This document shows positions 18,801-26,448 of a DNA stretch of 31,466 nucleotides, piece after piece. A program made the position numbers and the translations under genes. Numbering within the stretch: the stretch's first letter is position 1; every line of letters starts with the position of its first letter. Source of the DNA: Myxococcota bacterium (GTDB lineage Bacteria > Myxococcota_A > UBA9160 > PR03); NCBI GenBank assembly GCA_030066475.1, contig JASJBO010000084.1, forward strand, positions 1 through 31,466. The letters run 5' to 3'. The notes under the pieces were generated by a model. That model did no database searches, had not been told where the DNA came from, and saw only the letters and a list, made by a program, of their open reading frames with translations.

Positions 18801-18953
18801 CGTGAACACGATCACCTGGACGTCCGACAGGTCGGGGATCGCGTCGAGCGGCGTGTTCCAGGTCGCGAACCCGCCCCACGCCAGCAGACCGACGGTCGCC
18901 AGCCCGACCAGGAACGGGTTGAGCGCGGAGGCCTCGATGATGCGGCGCAGCAC
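15834..18953 (-). CDS. cusA: Heavy-metal efflux RND pump, CusA/CzcA family
   Basis: A 1039-residue proton-driven inner-membrane pump that, with adaptor and channel, would export Cu(I)/Ag(I) or related ions across both membranes. HME-RND motifs include WNTPLDAIPDLSDVQVIV near the N-terminus, IAIAIGAMVDAAVVMIENAH in TM4, EFMPPLDEGDLLYMPTTLPG in the porter domain, and LPFALVGGVWLLWWL with GFIALAGVAAELGVIL near the end. The start is a GTG four bases after the adaptor stop codon, with GGGGA upstream. Copper specificity is inferred from the CsoR-type operator ahead of the operon and the neighbouring Cu(I) ATPase. Confidence 0.93.
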   Translation of the reverse strand: MLRRIIEASALNPFLVGLATVGLLAWGGFATWNTPLDAIPDLSDVQVIVFTEYPGQAPQVVEDQVTYPLTTAMLSVPHAQVVRGYSFFGFSFVYVIFEDGTDLYWARSRVLESLNFVSGRLPGGVTPTLGPDATGVGWVYEYALVDRSGALDLAELRSLQDWYLRYELQTVPGVAEVASIGGFVRQYQVEVDPNALASYGIPLSQVRRAIQRSNSDVGGRLIEIAEAEFMVRGRGYIRSVADLEQVAIGADDRGTPVRLRDVASVHLGPELRRGLTDLDGEGEVAAGIVVMRSGENARDVIQAVKAKLAELESGLPSGVELVEVYDRSGLIERAVDNLREKLVEEILIVALVCMVFLFHVRSALVAVLTLPLGVLVSFAIMHQQGINANIMSLGGIAIAIGAMVDAAVVMIENAHRHLERDAGSKPRARILIDAATEVGPSLFFSLLIITVSFLPVFSLQAQEGRLFSPLAFTKTYAMAGAAMLAITVVPLLMMWLIRGRIVSEANNPLNRLLLRAYAPVIRFALRRKGWVLAGAVAVLLATWLPLSQLGSEFMPPLDEGDLLYMPTTLPGISITKARELLQQTDRMILAFPEVERVFGKVGRAETATDPAPLSMIETTIMLKPRSEWRAGMTTETLIAELDRAVRVPGVTNAWTMPIKTRIDMLSTGIKTPVGIKIAGPDLGVLQELGERVEAVLRGEPGAQSVYAERVAGGNYLDFEIDRGEISRYGLTVGDVQDVIQSAIGGINVTTTVEGRERYPVNLRYARELRDDLAALERVLVPTPSGAQVPLAQLARLEIRSGPPSIKSENARLNAWIYVDLDGVDVGTWVSRARETLARELELPAGYTIAWSGQYEYLERAAKRLRIVVPITIGVIFLLLYLNFRRVSDALIVMLTLPFALVGGVWLLWWLDYDLSVAVGVGFIALAGVAAELGVILLVFLEEAVARFEREGRMRTRGDLLLAVREGAGLRVRPIAMTVTSTIAGLLPIMWGAGTGAETMRRIAAPMVGGLLSATLLTLVVVPVVFALVRGAGLPRAPER

Positions 18954-18957
18954 GCCG

Positions 18958-20415
18958 TCAGTCCCCGTGCCCGTGGGCGGCGTGGTCGTGGCCCGCGGCC
19001 GGCGCATCCGGCATGTCGTGGCCCTCGTGGCCGCTCGCGCCGGACATGTCGTGGCCCTCGTGGCCGCTCGCGCCGGACATGTCGTGGCCCTCGTGACCCG
19101 TCGATGGGGAGGGCGGCGCGTGGTCCTCGTGGCGCTCGCCTGGCGGCGCCAGCAGCTTCTCGACCGCCTCCTGGAGGCGGCTCTCGCTGTCGATCAGGAA
19201 CTGCCCGGAGGTCACGACGGCCTCGCGCTCCTCCACGCCAGCGCGGACCTCGACCCAGCCGTCGCCCGAGTCGATGCCCAGCTCCACGTCGCGCGGCTCG
19301 AAGCGACCGTCGCCCAGCGACACGATGGCGACGCTGCGCCGCCCGGAACGGATCACCGCCTGCGCGGGCATCGCCAGGACGTCCGGGCGCGGCTGCGCCT
19401 CGATCGTCACGTTGGCGAACATGTCCGGCTTCAGCCGCTGGTCCGGATTGGGAAGCTCGAGTCGCACGCGGGCCGTGCGCGTGGCGGGGTCGAGGAACGG
19501 GTAGACGTAGGTGACCTCGGCCTCGAACGAGGCTCCGGGCAGGTAGCTCAGCTCGACGCGCGCCTGCTGGCCGGGCGCGATCCAGGGCAGCTCGTGCTCG
19601 TACACCTCGGCGAGGACCCACACGCGCGAGAGGTCGGCGATCGTGTAGAGGTTGTCGTTGGGCCCGACCTCCATCCCGTCGCGGACCATCAGGTGGGTCA
19701 CGACCCCGCTGCTCGGCGCGCGCAGGCCCAGCGTCTTGCGGACCCGTCCCGTCTCCAGGAGCCGGTCGATGTCCCGCTCGGGGACGTCCCACAGCTCGAG
19801 CCGCCGGCGCGTGGCGCGCAGCAGCGCGTCGCCGCCGGCGCTCACGTCGTCGAAGTCGCTGCGCGCCGTGGTGTCGCGATAGCGCTGGGCGACCAGCAGC
19901 TCCTCCTGGGTCGTCACCAGCTCGGGGGAGTAGATCTCGAGCAGCGTCTGGCCGCGCTCGACCATCTGGCCCTCGTAGTCGACATGGAGCTTCTCGACCC
20001 AGCCCTGGATCTTGGTATGGACGTGGGTCACGAGGCGCTCGTCCCACGTGACGCGACCCACGGCGCGCACACTCCGGCTCAGGTCGCGGCGCTCGACCGA
20101 CGCGGTGCGGACGCCGATGCGCTGGACCACCGCGGGGTCCACCCGCACGCCCTCGCCGTCCGCCGCTGACGTCTCGCCGGCCGGGCAGACCGGAACGAGG
20201 TCCATCCCCATCGGCGACTTGCCGGGCTGCTGGCGGATGTAGGTGGGATCCATCGGCGCCTTCCAGTGGAGCGGCGCCGCGCCGCCCGGACAGACGGCGG
20301 CCTCGGACGCGGCGTCCGGCGCGTGCGCGCCGTGCGGACCGAAACGCAGCGCGGCGAGCCAGCCGAGCCCACCGGCGAGCAGCGCGACCGTTCCCAGCGC
20401 GATCCAGCGCCTCAT
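18958..20415 (-). CDS. cusB: CusB-type periplasmic adaptor with metal-binding ends
   Basis: A 485-residue membrane-fusion protein bridging CusA and the outer-membrane channel. After an N-terminal anchor (residues about 5-24), residues 42-77 form a heavy-metal-binding segment with Met and Cys (WKAPMDPTYI, KSPMGMDLVPVC). The barrel-sandwich and beta-barrel domains follow (IQGWVEKLHVDYEGQMVERG, then LRAPSSGVVTHLMVRDGMEV). The last 60 residues are a His/Asp/Met-rich tail made of three GHEGHDM repeats and a final GHDHAAHGHGD, likely metal-binding and unusual for the core family. The ATG overlaps the channel gene's TGA (ATGA), implying coupled translation. Confidence 0.92.
   Translation of the reverse strand: MRRWIALGTVALLAGGLGWLAALRFGPHGAHAPDAASEAAVCPGGAAPLHWKAPMDPTYIRQQPGKSPMGMDLVPVCPAGETSAADGEGVRVDPAVVQRIGVRTASVERRDLSRSVRAVGRVTWDERLVTHVHTKIQGWVEKLHVDYEGQMVERGQTLLEIYSPELVTTQEELLVAQRYRDTTARSDFDDVSAGGDALLRATRRRLELWDVPERDIDRLLETGRVRKTLGLRAPSSGVVTHLMVRDGMEVGPNDNLYTIADLSRVWVLAEVYEHELPWIAPGQQARVELSYLPGASFEAEVTYVYPFLDPATRTARVRLELPNPDQRLKPDMFANVTIEAQPRPDVLAMPAQAVIRSGRRSVAIVSLGDGRFEPRDVELGIDSGDGWVEVRAGVEEREAVVTSGQFLIDSESRLQEAVEKLLAPPGERHEDHAPPSPSTGHEGHDMSGASGHEGHDMSGASGHEGHDMPDAPAAGHDHAAHGHGD
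19012..19098 (-). repeat. 33-bp tandem repeat coding the CusB His-rich tail
   Basis: Two perfect 33-base units start at 19012 and 19045 and a partial third at 19078. Each codes for the 11-residue unit GHEGHDMSGAS. The repeats are in frame and sequence-identical at the DNA level, so the array is probably recent and able to change length. Confidence 0.9.
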
Positions 20416-21701
20416 CGCAGCGCCCCCCCGCTGGCCGCCTCGAGCGCGGCGAACGCGACGCGCCGGTCGGCGACGGCGCGAACCAGACGCAGCTCCGACT
20501 CGAAGACGCGCACCTGGCTGTCCACGAGTCGCAGGAAGTCCACCTTGTCCACCTCGTAGCCCGAGCGATTCGACTCGAGCGACTGGCGCGCCTGCGGCAC
20601 GAGGCCGTCGCGCACGAGCCCCAGCTCGGCGTCGGCGCGGCGCAGGTCGGCGTAGCGGGCGCGCACCGCGTCGCGCAGGCGTGCCCGCTCGGCGCGGTGC
20701 GCCGCGCGCGCGCGGCGCCAGAGCGCCTTGCGCTCGGCGACCTGCGCGCGCCACTTGTCGCGGTCGACGGGCAGCCGGATCGTCACGCGCGCCGACACGA
20801 AGTCGTCGCCGTGCACCGGGTCGCCGCGCACGCTCTGCCGCGCTCGATAGCCGAGCCCGAAGTCGAAGTCGGGATAGCCCTCGAGCTCGGCCGCCCGCCA
20901 GAGACGCTCGGCCTCGGCCCGCTTCGACTCGAGCGCCAGCAGCCGCGGGCTGCTCCGCTCCAGGTCGAGCAGCACGGCGTCGATCGACGGCAGCGGCGAC
21001 GGCTCGTCCAGCTCGGCGGTGCGCGCCAGCGGCACGTCGGGCGGGAGGTCGAGGAGCGCGGCCAACGCCGCCTCGGCGCGCTCGACGTGCGCCCGGCGCC
21101 GCAGCCGCTCGTCCAGCAGCCGGGTCAGCTCGACCTGGGCGCGCAGCACGTCCTGCTGGAGGCCGGTGCCGACCGCGTACTTGGTCTCGGCGACGCGGGT
21201 GAGCTGGCGCAGCAGCTCGAGGTTGCGATCGGTGATGTCGAGGGCGCGCTGGGCGAAGCCCAGCTCCGACCACGCGACCTCGACGGCGGCCGAGACGCCG
21301 ACCCGCCGATCCGTGAGATCCAGCTCCGCCGCGTGCGCGCCGGCGCGGGCGGCGCCCTCGCGGCTGCCGAGCAGGCCGGGAAACGGCAGCTTCTGCGACA
21401 GCCAGAGCTGGTGCCCCGAGAGCGGGGTCGAGCTGAAGTTCCATTGGCCGGTGGGCATGTTGCTGGCCTCGTAGCGGAAGCGCGGGTCGTCGAGCGCGCC
21501 GGCGGGTCCGATGCGCGCCTGGGCGGCCTCGGCGAAGGCGGCGTCGGCGGCGATCTCGGGGCTCCGCGCGGCCGCCTGCTCCAGGCACCAGGCGAGCGGC
21601 AGCGGACTCGGCGGCTGCGGCACGGCGGGCTCACCCGCCAGCGCGAGCGCGGGCAGCAGCCCCGCGAGCAGGGCGATGGATCGGGTCACGGTGCAGGACA
21701 A
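20412..21701 (-). CDS. TolC/CusC-family outer-membrane efflux channel
   Basis: A 429-residue outer-membrane factor for the CusAB pump. It has a signal peptide (IALLAGLLPALALAG), then long alpha-helical hairpins repeated twice in the TolC manner (LEQAAARSPEIAADAAFAEA, then GYEVDKVDFLRLVDSQVRVF). The motif FSQKLPFPG appears here as LSQKLPFPGLLGSR, typical of the metal-efflux branch. The start is taken as TTG at 21701 because AGGAGG lies ten bases upstream; a GTG at 21689 is the alternative. It overlaps cusB by four bases. Confidence 0.9.
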   Translation of the reverse strand: MSCTVTRSIALLAGLLPALALAGEPAVPQPPSPLPLAWCLEQAAARSPEIAADAAFAEAAQARIGPAGALDDPRFRYEASNMPTGQWNFSSTPLSGHQLWLSQKLPFPGLLGSREGAARAGAHAAELDLTDRRVGVSAAVEVAWSELGFAQRALDITDRNLELLRQLTRVAETKYAVGTGLQQDVLRAQVELTRLLDERLRRRAHVERAEAALAALLDLPPDVPLARTAELDEPSPLPSIDAVLLDLERSSPRLLALESKRAEAERLWRAAELEGYPDFDFGLGYRARQSVRGDPVHGDDFVSARVTIRLPVDRDKWRAQVAERKALWRRARAAHRAERARLRDAVRARYADLRRADAELGLVRDGLVPQARQSLESNRSGYEVDKVDFLRLVDSQVRVFESELRLVRAVADRRVAFAALEAASGGALR

Positions 21702-21743
21702 GGCGCACCAGCCTCCTCACGTCGGGTCGACCAGGGGCGACGC

Positions 21744-21765
21744 GGAGCCGTCGTGCGACGGCTCC
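21744..21765. other. Strong hairpin inside the cus operon
   Basis: GGAGCCGTCG and CGACGGCTCC form a perfect 10-bp stem with a two-base loop, between the small Cys/His gene and the channel gene. No T-run follows on the minus strand, so it is less likely to be an intrinsic terminator than an mRNA processing or stability element that sets different levels for the first and later genes. Confidence 0.5.
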
Positions 21766-21785
21766 CGGACGGAGAAGCGCTGGGA

Positions 21786-22187
21786 TCAGATCAGGAACGA
21801 GCAGTTCAGGATGGGGAGTGGGGGTCGCGCTGGTGGGGCCGCCTCGGAACGCGACGGCGGCAGGACGCAGCGGACGCCGGCCTGCGTGGCGAGCCCGGGC
21901 GCGAGCGCGAGGACGGGACGAGCCAGGGCGAGATCGGGGGCCGCGGCGGGACAGACCTCGCCGAAGAGCCGACAGTGGTCCTGGCACTGGGAGTCGCCGG
22001 CGGGCGCCAGCGGGGCTGTGGGACCCGCCGCAGCGCCGCCGTGGCAGGGCGGCGGCGCGCCGCCGGCCGCCTCGGAGAAGAGCGCACCCGGACGGGCGGG
22101 CTCGGGACCGAGCCCGAAGCCGACCAGGCTGCAGACGCCGCCCTGCACGAGCAGGAGCAGCGCGGCGACGACGGTGAAGCGTCTCAT
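21786..22187 (-). CDS. Small secreted Cys/His protein, first gene of the cus operon
   Basis: A 133-residue protein with a hydrophobic N-terminal segment (FTVVAALLLLVQGGVCSLVG), probably a signal peptide or single anchor. The mature part is Pro/Ala-rich with Cys48, the cluster C68-Q-D-H71-C72, Cys79, Cys107 and Cys129. I do not recognise the family. Its place directly behind a CsoR-type promoter and ahead of the channel, adaptor and pump genes makes a periplasmic metal-binding or sensing role likely, but that is inferred from context. The ATG at 22187 lies about 40 bases from the predicted transcript start, with only a weak ribosome site. Confidence 0.65.
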   Translation of the reverse strand: MRRFTVVAALLLLVQGGVCSLVGFGLGPEPARPGALFSEAAGGAPPPCHGGAAAGPTAPLAPAGDSQCQDHCRLFGEVCPAAAPDLALARPVLALAPGLATQAGVRCVLPPSRSEAAPPARPPLPILNCSFLI

Positions 22188-22232
22188 GGCGACTCGACCA
22201 CCGTTTTCGTCCGGCCCTCCGAGGCTCTTGAG

Positions 22233-22259
22233 CCTATACCCCTCCGGGGTATCAGTCAA
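22233..22259 (-). promoter_or_regulatory. CsoR-controlled promoter of the cus operon
   Basis: On the minus strand TTGACT (22254-22259) and TATAGG (22233-22238) are separated by 15 bases. Between and overlapping them is ATACCCC-TCC-GGGGTAT (22236-22252), a perfect 7-bp-arm palindrome of the CsoR/RcnR operator type. A bound apo-repressor would cover the promoter, and metal binding would release it. The layout is the same as at 24927-24953. Confidence 0.8.
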
Positions 22260-22281
22260 GGAACGCCGCCCGCCGCCCACC

Positions 22282-24606
22282 TCACGCGCCCGCAGACCGC
22301 AGCGGAGCGCGGCGCAGCCGCAGCGCGTTGCCGATCACGGACACCGAGCTCAGGCTCATCGCGGCGGCCGCCAGCATCGGGCTCAGCAGGACGCCCAGCA
22401 GGGGATAGAGGGCCCCGGCCGCGATGGGAACGCCGAGCGCGTTGTAGAAGAACGCGAAGAACAGGTTCTGGCGGATGTTCCGCATCGTGGCGCGACTCAG
22501 CTCACGCGCCCGCGCGATGCCGCGCAGGTCGCCCTGGACCAGCGTCACGCCGGCGCTCTGCATCGCGACGTCGGTGCCCGACCCCATCGCGATCCCGACG
22601 TCCGCGGCGGCAAGGGCGGGGGCGTCGTTCACCCCGTCGCCCGCCATCGCCACCGTGCACCCCTCGGCCTGGAGCTCCCGCACCGCAGCGACCTTCTGCT
22701 CGGGCAACACCTCCGCGACCACCTCCTCGAGCCCGAGCTGCCGGGCGACGGCCTCCGCCGTGGGGCGGCTGTCGCCCGTCAGCACGACGAGGCGCAGCCC
22801 CTCGCCCTGCAGCTGCCGCACCGCCTCCGCGGCGGACTCCACGATCGGATCCGCGACGCCGATCAGTCCCGCCAGGCGCCCGTCCGCCACCGCGAACATC
22901 ACGGTCTGCCCGGCCGCCCGCAGCGCGTCGGCCCGCGCGGTGCTGGCGCTCGCGTCGACTCCCAGCTCCGCGAGCAGATGGAGATTGCCGAGCGCCACGA
23001 GCCGCCCGCCCACGCGGCCGCTCACGCCCCGCCCGGCGTGCGACCGGAAGTCCTCGGGCTCTCCGAGCAGGACGCCCCGCTCGCTCGCGCCTCGCACCAC
23101 GGCGGCCGCGACGGGGTGCTCGCTGGCGCGCTCGAGCGTGCCCGCCAGGCGCAGCAGCACGGTCTCGTCGAAGCCCGGCTCGGGCTCCACCGCCGCGAGC
23201 CGCGGGCGCCCCTCGGTGAGCGTGCCCGTCTTGTCGAGCACGAGGGTGTCGACCTGGCGCAGCGCCTCGATCGACTCGGCGTTCCGGAACAGCACGCCAG
23301 CGCCGGCTCCGCGTCCCATCGCGACCGTGATCGACATCGGGGTCGCCAGCCCGAGCGCGCACGGACAGGCGATGATCAGCACCGCCACCGCGTTGACCAG
23401 CGCGTGCGCCATGCGCGGGTCGGGGCCGAGCCAGGCCCAGAGGGCGAAGGCGAGCGCCGCGGTCGCGAGCACCGCGGGCACGAAGACGGCGGCGACCCGG
23501 TCGGCGAGCTGCTGCACCGGTGCGCGGCTGCGCTGCGCCTCGGCCACCAGGCGGACGATCTGGGCGAGCAGCGTCTCGCTGCCGACGCGCTCCGCCTCGA
23601 TCACGAGGGCGCCGGCCTCGTTCACGGTGGCACCCACCACGGGATCGCCCGGCCCCTTCTCGACCGGGATCGGCTCGCCGCTGATCATCGACTCGTCGAC
23701 GTGGCTGCGCCCGTCGAGCACGCGGCCGTCGACGGGCACCTTCTCGCCCGGCCGCACGCGCAGGCGGTCGCCCGGCCGGACCGCCTCGAGCGCGACGTCC
23801 TCCTCGCCGCCGTCGGGACGCAGCCGGCGCGCCAGCTTCGGCGCCAGCCCTACCAGAGCCCGGATCGCCGCCCCGGTGCGGCTGCGCGCGCGCAGCTCGA
23901 GCACCTGCCCCAGCAGCACCAGGGTCACGATCACGGCGGCCGCCTCGAAGTACACCGCGACGCGGCCGTCGGCACCGCGAAACGAATCGGGGAACCAGTC
24001 GGGGGCCAGGGTGGCCAGCACGCTGTAGCCCCAGGCCGCTCCGGTGCCGACCGCGATCAGGGTGAACATGTTGAGGTGCCGGGACGCCACGGAGGCCCAG
24101 CCGCGCGCGAAGAAGGGCCAGCCGCCCCACAGCACCACCGGCGTGGCGAGCAGGAGCTGCCCGCCCTCGAGCAGGGCGCGCGGCACGCGGTCGGCGAGCG
24201 CGAGCCCGGGCGCCATCTCGGCCATGGCGACCGCGAAGACCGGGAGCGTGAGCGCCAGCGAGACCCGGAAGCGCCGCTGCATGTCGGCCAGCTCGGGGCT
24301 CTCCGCCTCCTCGGCCGTGATCTCGACCGGCTCGAGCGCCATGCCGCAGGCGGGACACGTTCCCGGACCGCTCTGGACGACCTCGGGGTGCATCGGGCAG
24401 GTGTGCTCGACGGTGGACGCGGCGACCGGCGGCGGCGGCCGCGGCGCGAGGTAGCGCTCCGGATCGGCACCGAAGCGCTCGGCGCAGCGGGCGCTGCAGA
24501 AGTGGAAGGCGCCGTCGCCGTGCTCGACCCGGTGGGGGCCGTCCTCGGCGACGTGCATGCCGCAGACCGGATCGACGGCCGAGCCCTCGACCGCGCGGGC
24601 GCTCAC
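22282..24606 (-). CDS. copA: Cu(I)-exporting P1B-type ATPase with YHS and metal-binding domains
   Basis: A 774-residue ATPase that would pump Cu(I) out of the cytoplasm. A YHS-type domain comes first (DPVCGM at 12-17, then FCSARC), then a heavy-metal-binding domain (CPMHP at 70-74, CPACGM at 84-89) in place of the usual CXXC ferredoxin-like domain. The core has [15 protein letters not shown] (transport CPC), DKTGTLTEG (phosphorylated Asp), SEHPVA and [10 protein letters not shown]. The last two helices carry YN (FFYNALGVP) and MSLSS, the residue pattern of the Cu(I) class. It starts at a GTG overlapping the csoR stop by four bases. Confidence 0.95.
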   Translation of the reverse strand: MSARAVEGSAVDPVCGMHVAEDGPHRVEHGDGAFHFCSARCAERFGADPERYLAPRPPPPVAASTVEHTCPMHPEVVQSGPGTCPACGMALEPVEITAEEAESPELADMQRRFRVSLALTLPVFAVAMAEMAPGLALADRVPRALLEGGQLLLATPVVLWGGWPFFARGWASVASRHLNMFTLIAVGTGAAWGYSVLATLAPDWFPDSFRGADGRVAVYFEAAAVIVTLVLLGQVLELRARSRTGAAIRALVGLAPKLARRLRPDGGEEDVALEAVRPGDRLRVRPGEKVPVDGRVLDGRSHVDESMISGEPIPVEKGPGDPVVGATVNEAGALVIEAERVGSETLLAQIVRLVAEAQRSRAPVQQLADRVAAVFVPAVLATAALAFALWAWLGPDPRMAHALVNAVAVLIIACPCALGLATPMSITVAMGRGAGAGVLFRNAESIEALRQVDTLVLDKTGTLTEGRPRLAAVEPEPGFDETVLLRLAGTLERASEHPVAAAVVRGASERGVLLGEPEDFRSHAGRGVSGRVGGRLVALGNLHLLAELGVDASASTARADALRAAGQTVMFAVADGRLAGLIGVADPIVESAAEAVRQLQGEGLRLVVLTGDSRPTAEAVARQLGLEEVVAEVLPEQKVAAVRELQAEGCTVAMAGDGVNDAPALAAADVGIAMGSGTDVAMQSAGVTLVQGDLRGIARARELSRATMRNIRQNLFFAFFYNALGVPIAAGALYPLLGVLLSPMLAAAAMSLSSVSVIGNALRLRRAPLRSAGA

Positions 24607-24890
24607 GGCTTCCTCACGTACCCGAAGCGCCCGAACACTTCCATCAGCTCGTCCATCTTCTTGCGGCGCTCGCGTGCGCCGCCACTCGCGAAGGCATCGG
24701 CGACGCACGTCTCGACGTGGTTGGCGAGCACGACCTTGCCGACCTGGTCGAGCGCGGCGCGGACGGCCGCGATCTGGAGCAGCACGTCCACGCAGTAGCG
24801 GTCCTCCTCCACCATCCGCTGGATGCCGCCGACCTGGCCCGCGATCCGCTTGAGCCGCATGTCCACGCGCCGCCTGGTCTCGCCCTTCAC
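24603..24890 (-). CDS. csoR: CsoR-type copper-sensing repressor
   Basis: A 95-residue all-helical repressor of the CsoR/RcnR/FrmR family. The Cu(I) ligand triad is present with the spacing of known CsoR proteins: Cys33 (RYCVDVL), His58 and Cys62 (ANHVETC). It begins at GTG with GGAGG seven bases upstream and is co-transcribed with copA through a GTGA overlap. Operators of the expected type lie in its own promoter and in the cus promoter, so it probably autoregulates and controls both export systems. The ligand set argues for copper over nickel or formaldehyde members. Confidence 0.93.
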   Translation of the reverse strand: MKGETRRRVDMRLKRIAGQVGGIQRMVEEDRYCVDVLLQIAAVRAALDQVGKVVLANHVETCVADAFASGGARERRKKMDELMEVFGRFGYVRKP

Positions 24891-24926
24891 GTCGATGCCT
24901 CCGCCTCGCTCGCCGACCCGAGGAGC

Positions 24927-24953
24927 CTAATACCCATGGGGGGTATCTGTAAA
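24927..24953 (-). promoter_or_regulatory. CsoR-controlled promoter of csoR-copA
   Basis: On the minus strand TTTACA (24948-24953) and TATTAG (24927-24932) have a 15-base spacer. A 17-bp operator, ATACCCATGGGGGGTAT at 24930-24946, spans the spacer and the -10. The same elements at the same distances occur in the cus promoter, which also shares the AGGCTC that follows the -10. Confidence 0.78.
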
Positions 24954-24983
24954 CAGGGACCGAAGGCGGCCCCGCGGGTGCGC

Positions 24984-26429
24984 TCAGGGGACGGGTGGCA
25001 GGCGCTTCTCGGCACCGCTGCGCGCGGCCTGCACCGCGTCCCGGTAGCGAGCCAGCGCGAGCTGGCGGCGCTCGGCGTGGTCGACGATCGGCGGCGGGTA
25101 GTCCGGCGCCACCAGCGGCGCCTCCCACGGCCGGTGGACCGCGCGCCCGGTCGCGGCGGCCAGCTCCGGGACCCAGCGGCGCACGTAGGCGCCGTCGGGG
25201 TCGAAGCGCTCGCCCTGCGCCACCGGGTTGAAGATGCGGAACCACGGCTGTGCGTCGGTGCCGGTGGAGGCGGCCCACTGCCAGCCGCCGTTGTTGCTGG
25301 CCGGGTCGCCGTCGACGAGCCGCTCCATGAAGAAGCGCTCGCCCCGGCGCCAGTCGATCAGCAGGTCCTTGGTGAGGAAGCTCGCCACCACCATGCGCGC
25401 GCGGTTGTGCACGAAGCCGGTGGCCGCGAGCTGCCGCATCGCGGCGTCGACGAACGGGAAGCCGGTGCGGCCCTCGCACCAGGCGCGGAGCTCCTCGGGG
25501 TCGTCCTCCCAGGCGACGGCGTCGTACTCCGGGCGGAAGGCGCGGCGCACCACGTGCGGGTGCTCGGCCAGGATCGCGTGGTAGAACTCGCGCCAGATCA
25601 GCTCGTCGAGCCACTTCACGGCGCCGGGACGCGCGTCCGGGCGCGCCTCGACCAGCGCGCGCGCCTCGCGGATGCAGCGGCGCACCGAGATCGCTCCGAG
25701 CCGCAGGTAGGGAGACAGGCGCGAGGTGCTGTCGAGGTCGGGGCGATCGCGGCTCTCGGCGTACCCCGCGGCGTCGCGATCGAGGAAGGCGCGCAGGCGG
25801 CGCGCCGCGGCGTCCTCGCCGCCGGTCGGGAGGTCGGTGGCGTCGTCCGCCACGCCGAGGGCGGCCGCGGCGGGCAGGCGGCCCTTGGCGAGGCCCGGGA
25901 TCGGCGCCGGCAGCCGCAGCGGGCGCGGATCGGGCGGCGGGGCCTCGCGGAAGCGGGCCCACCAGGCACGGCGATAGGGCGAGTACACCGAGAAGGGCCG
26001 CCCCTGCTTGGTGAGCACCGCGTCCGACTCGAACACGACGCGGTCGCCGAAGTGCTCGACCCGCACGCCGTCGCGCGACAGCGCGCGCTCGACCGCCGCG
26101 TCGCGCGCGCGCGCGTAGGGGCTGTAGTCGCGGTTCCAGACCACCAGCTCCGCGCGCGCCTCGCGGGCCAGCCGCGGCAGCTCGCGGCGCGGGTCGCCGC
26201 GCCGCACCAGCAGCGCGCTGCCGCGCCGCTCGAGATCCCGGGCCAGCCGGGCCAGGCAGTCGCGCAGGAAGCGCACGCGCGGCGCCCCCTGGCGCCCGCT
26301 CGCCAGCAGCCCGTCGTCGAACACGAACACGCACGCCAGCCGGTCGGCTCGGGCCGCCGCCGTCGCCAGCGCCGTGTTGTCCGAGACACGGAGGTCGCTG
26401 CGGAACCAGTGGAGCGCGCGGATGGACAT
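24984..26429 (-). CDS. phrB: Deoxyribodipyrimidine photolyase
   Basis: A 481-residue light-driven DNA repair flavoenzyme of the cryptochrome/photolyase family. The N-terminal antenna domain begins [14 protein letters not shown]. The C-terminal FAD domain holds [27 protein letters not shown], then [39 protein letters not shown] and the FNP that follows. These are the class I CPD-photolyase signatures. It follows the acyltransferase by 19 bases. There is no clear Shine-Dalgarno; TACGCT lies six bases before the ATG, so it may also have a leaderless transcript of its own. Confidence 0.93.
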   Translation of the reverse strand: MSIRALHWFRSDLRVSDNTALATAAARADRLACVFVFDDGLLASGRQGAPRVRFLRDCLARLARDLERRGSALLVRRGDPRRELPRLAREARAELVVWNRDYSPYARARDAAVERALSRDGVRVEHFGDRVVFESDAVLTKQGRPFSVYSPYRRAWWARFREAPPPDPRPLRLPAPIPGLAKGRLPAAAALGVADDATDLPTGGEDAAARRLRAFLDRDAAGYAESRDRPDLDSTSRLSPYLRLGAISVRRCIREARALVEARPDARPGAVKWLDELIWREFYHAILAEHPHVVRRAFRPEYDAVAWEDDPEELRAWCEGRTGFPFVDAAMRQLAATGFVHNRARMVVASFLTKDLLIDWRRGERFFMERLVDGDPASNNGGWQWAASTGTDAQPWFRIFNPVAQGERFDPDGAYVRRWVPELAAATGRAVHRPWEAPLVAPDYPPPIVDHAERRQLALARYRDAVQAARSGAEKRLPPVP

Positions 26430-26448
26430 CGTGCCAGCGTAGCCCGCA

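Noticed and set aside
12961..18879. Single huge minus-strand frame running from trkH through the cusA region
   Set aside because: Only its last 481 codons are trkH, from the GTG at 14406. The rest is out-of-frame translation of trkA and cusA.
19012..19098. Possible CRISPR-like array
   Set aside because: Units follow each other without spacers, are in frame, and encode the His-rich end of CusB.
15831..19514. Very long open frame on the plus strand opposite cusA and cusB
   Set aside because: The translation is low-complexity, rich in Arg, His, Gln and Asp, and matches no family. Long antisense frames are expected in GC-rich DNA, and the minus-strand genes are certain.
21511..24798. Long plus-strand frame opposite copA
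   Set aside because: It is an antisense shadow of the certain copA gene, with no recognisable domain and a composition typical of reversed GC-rich codons.
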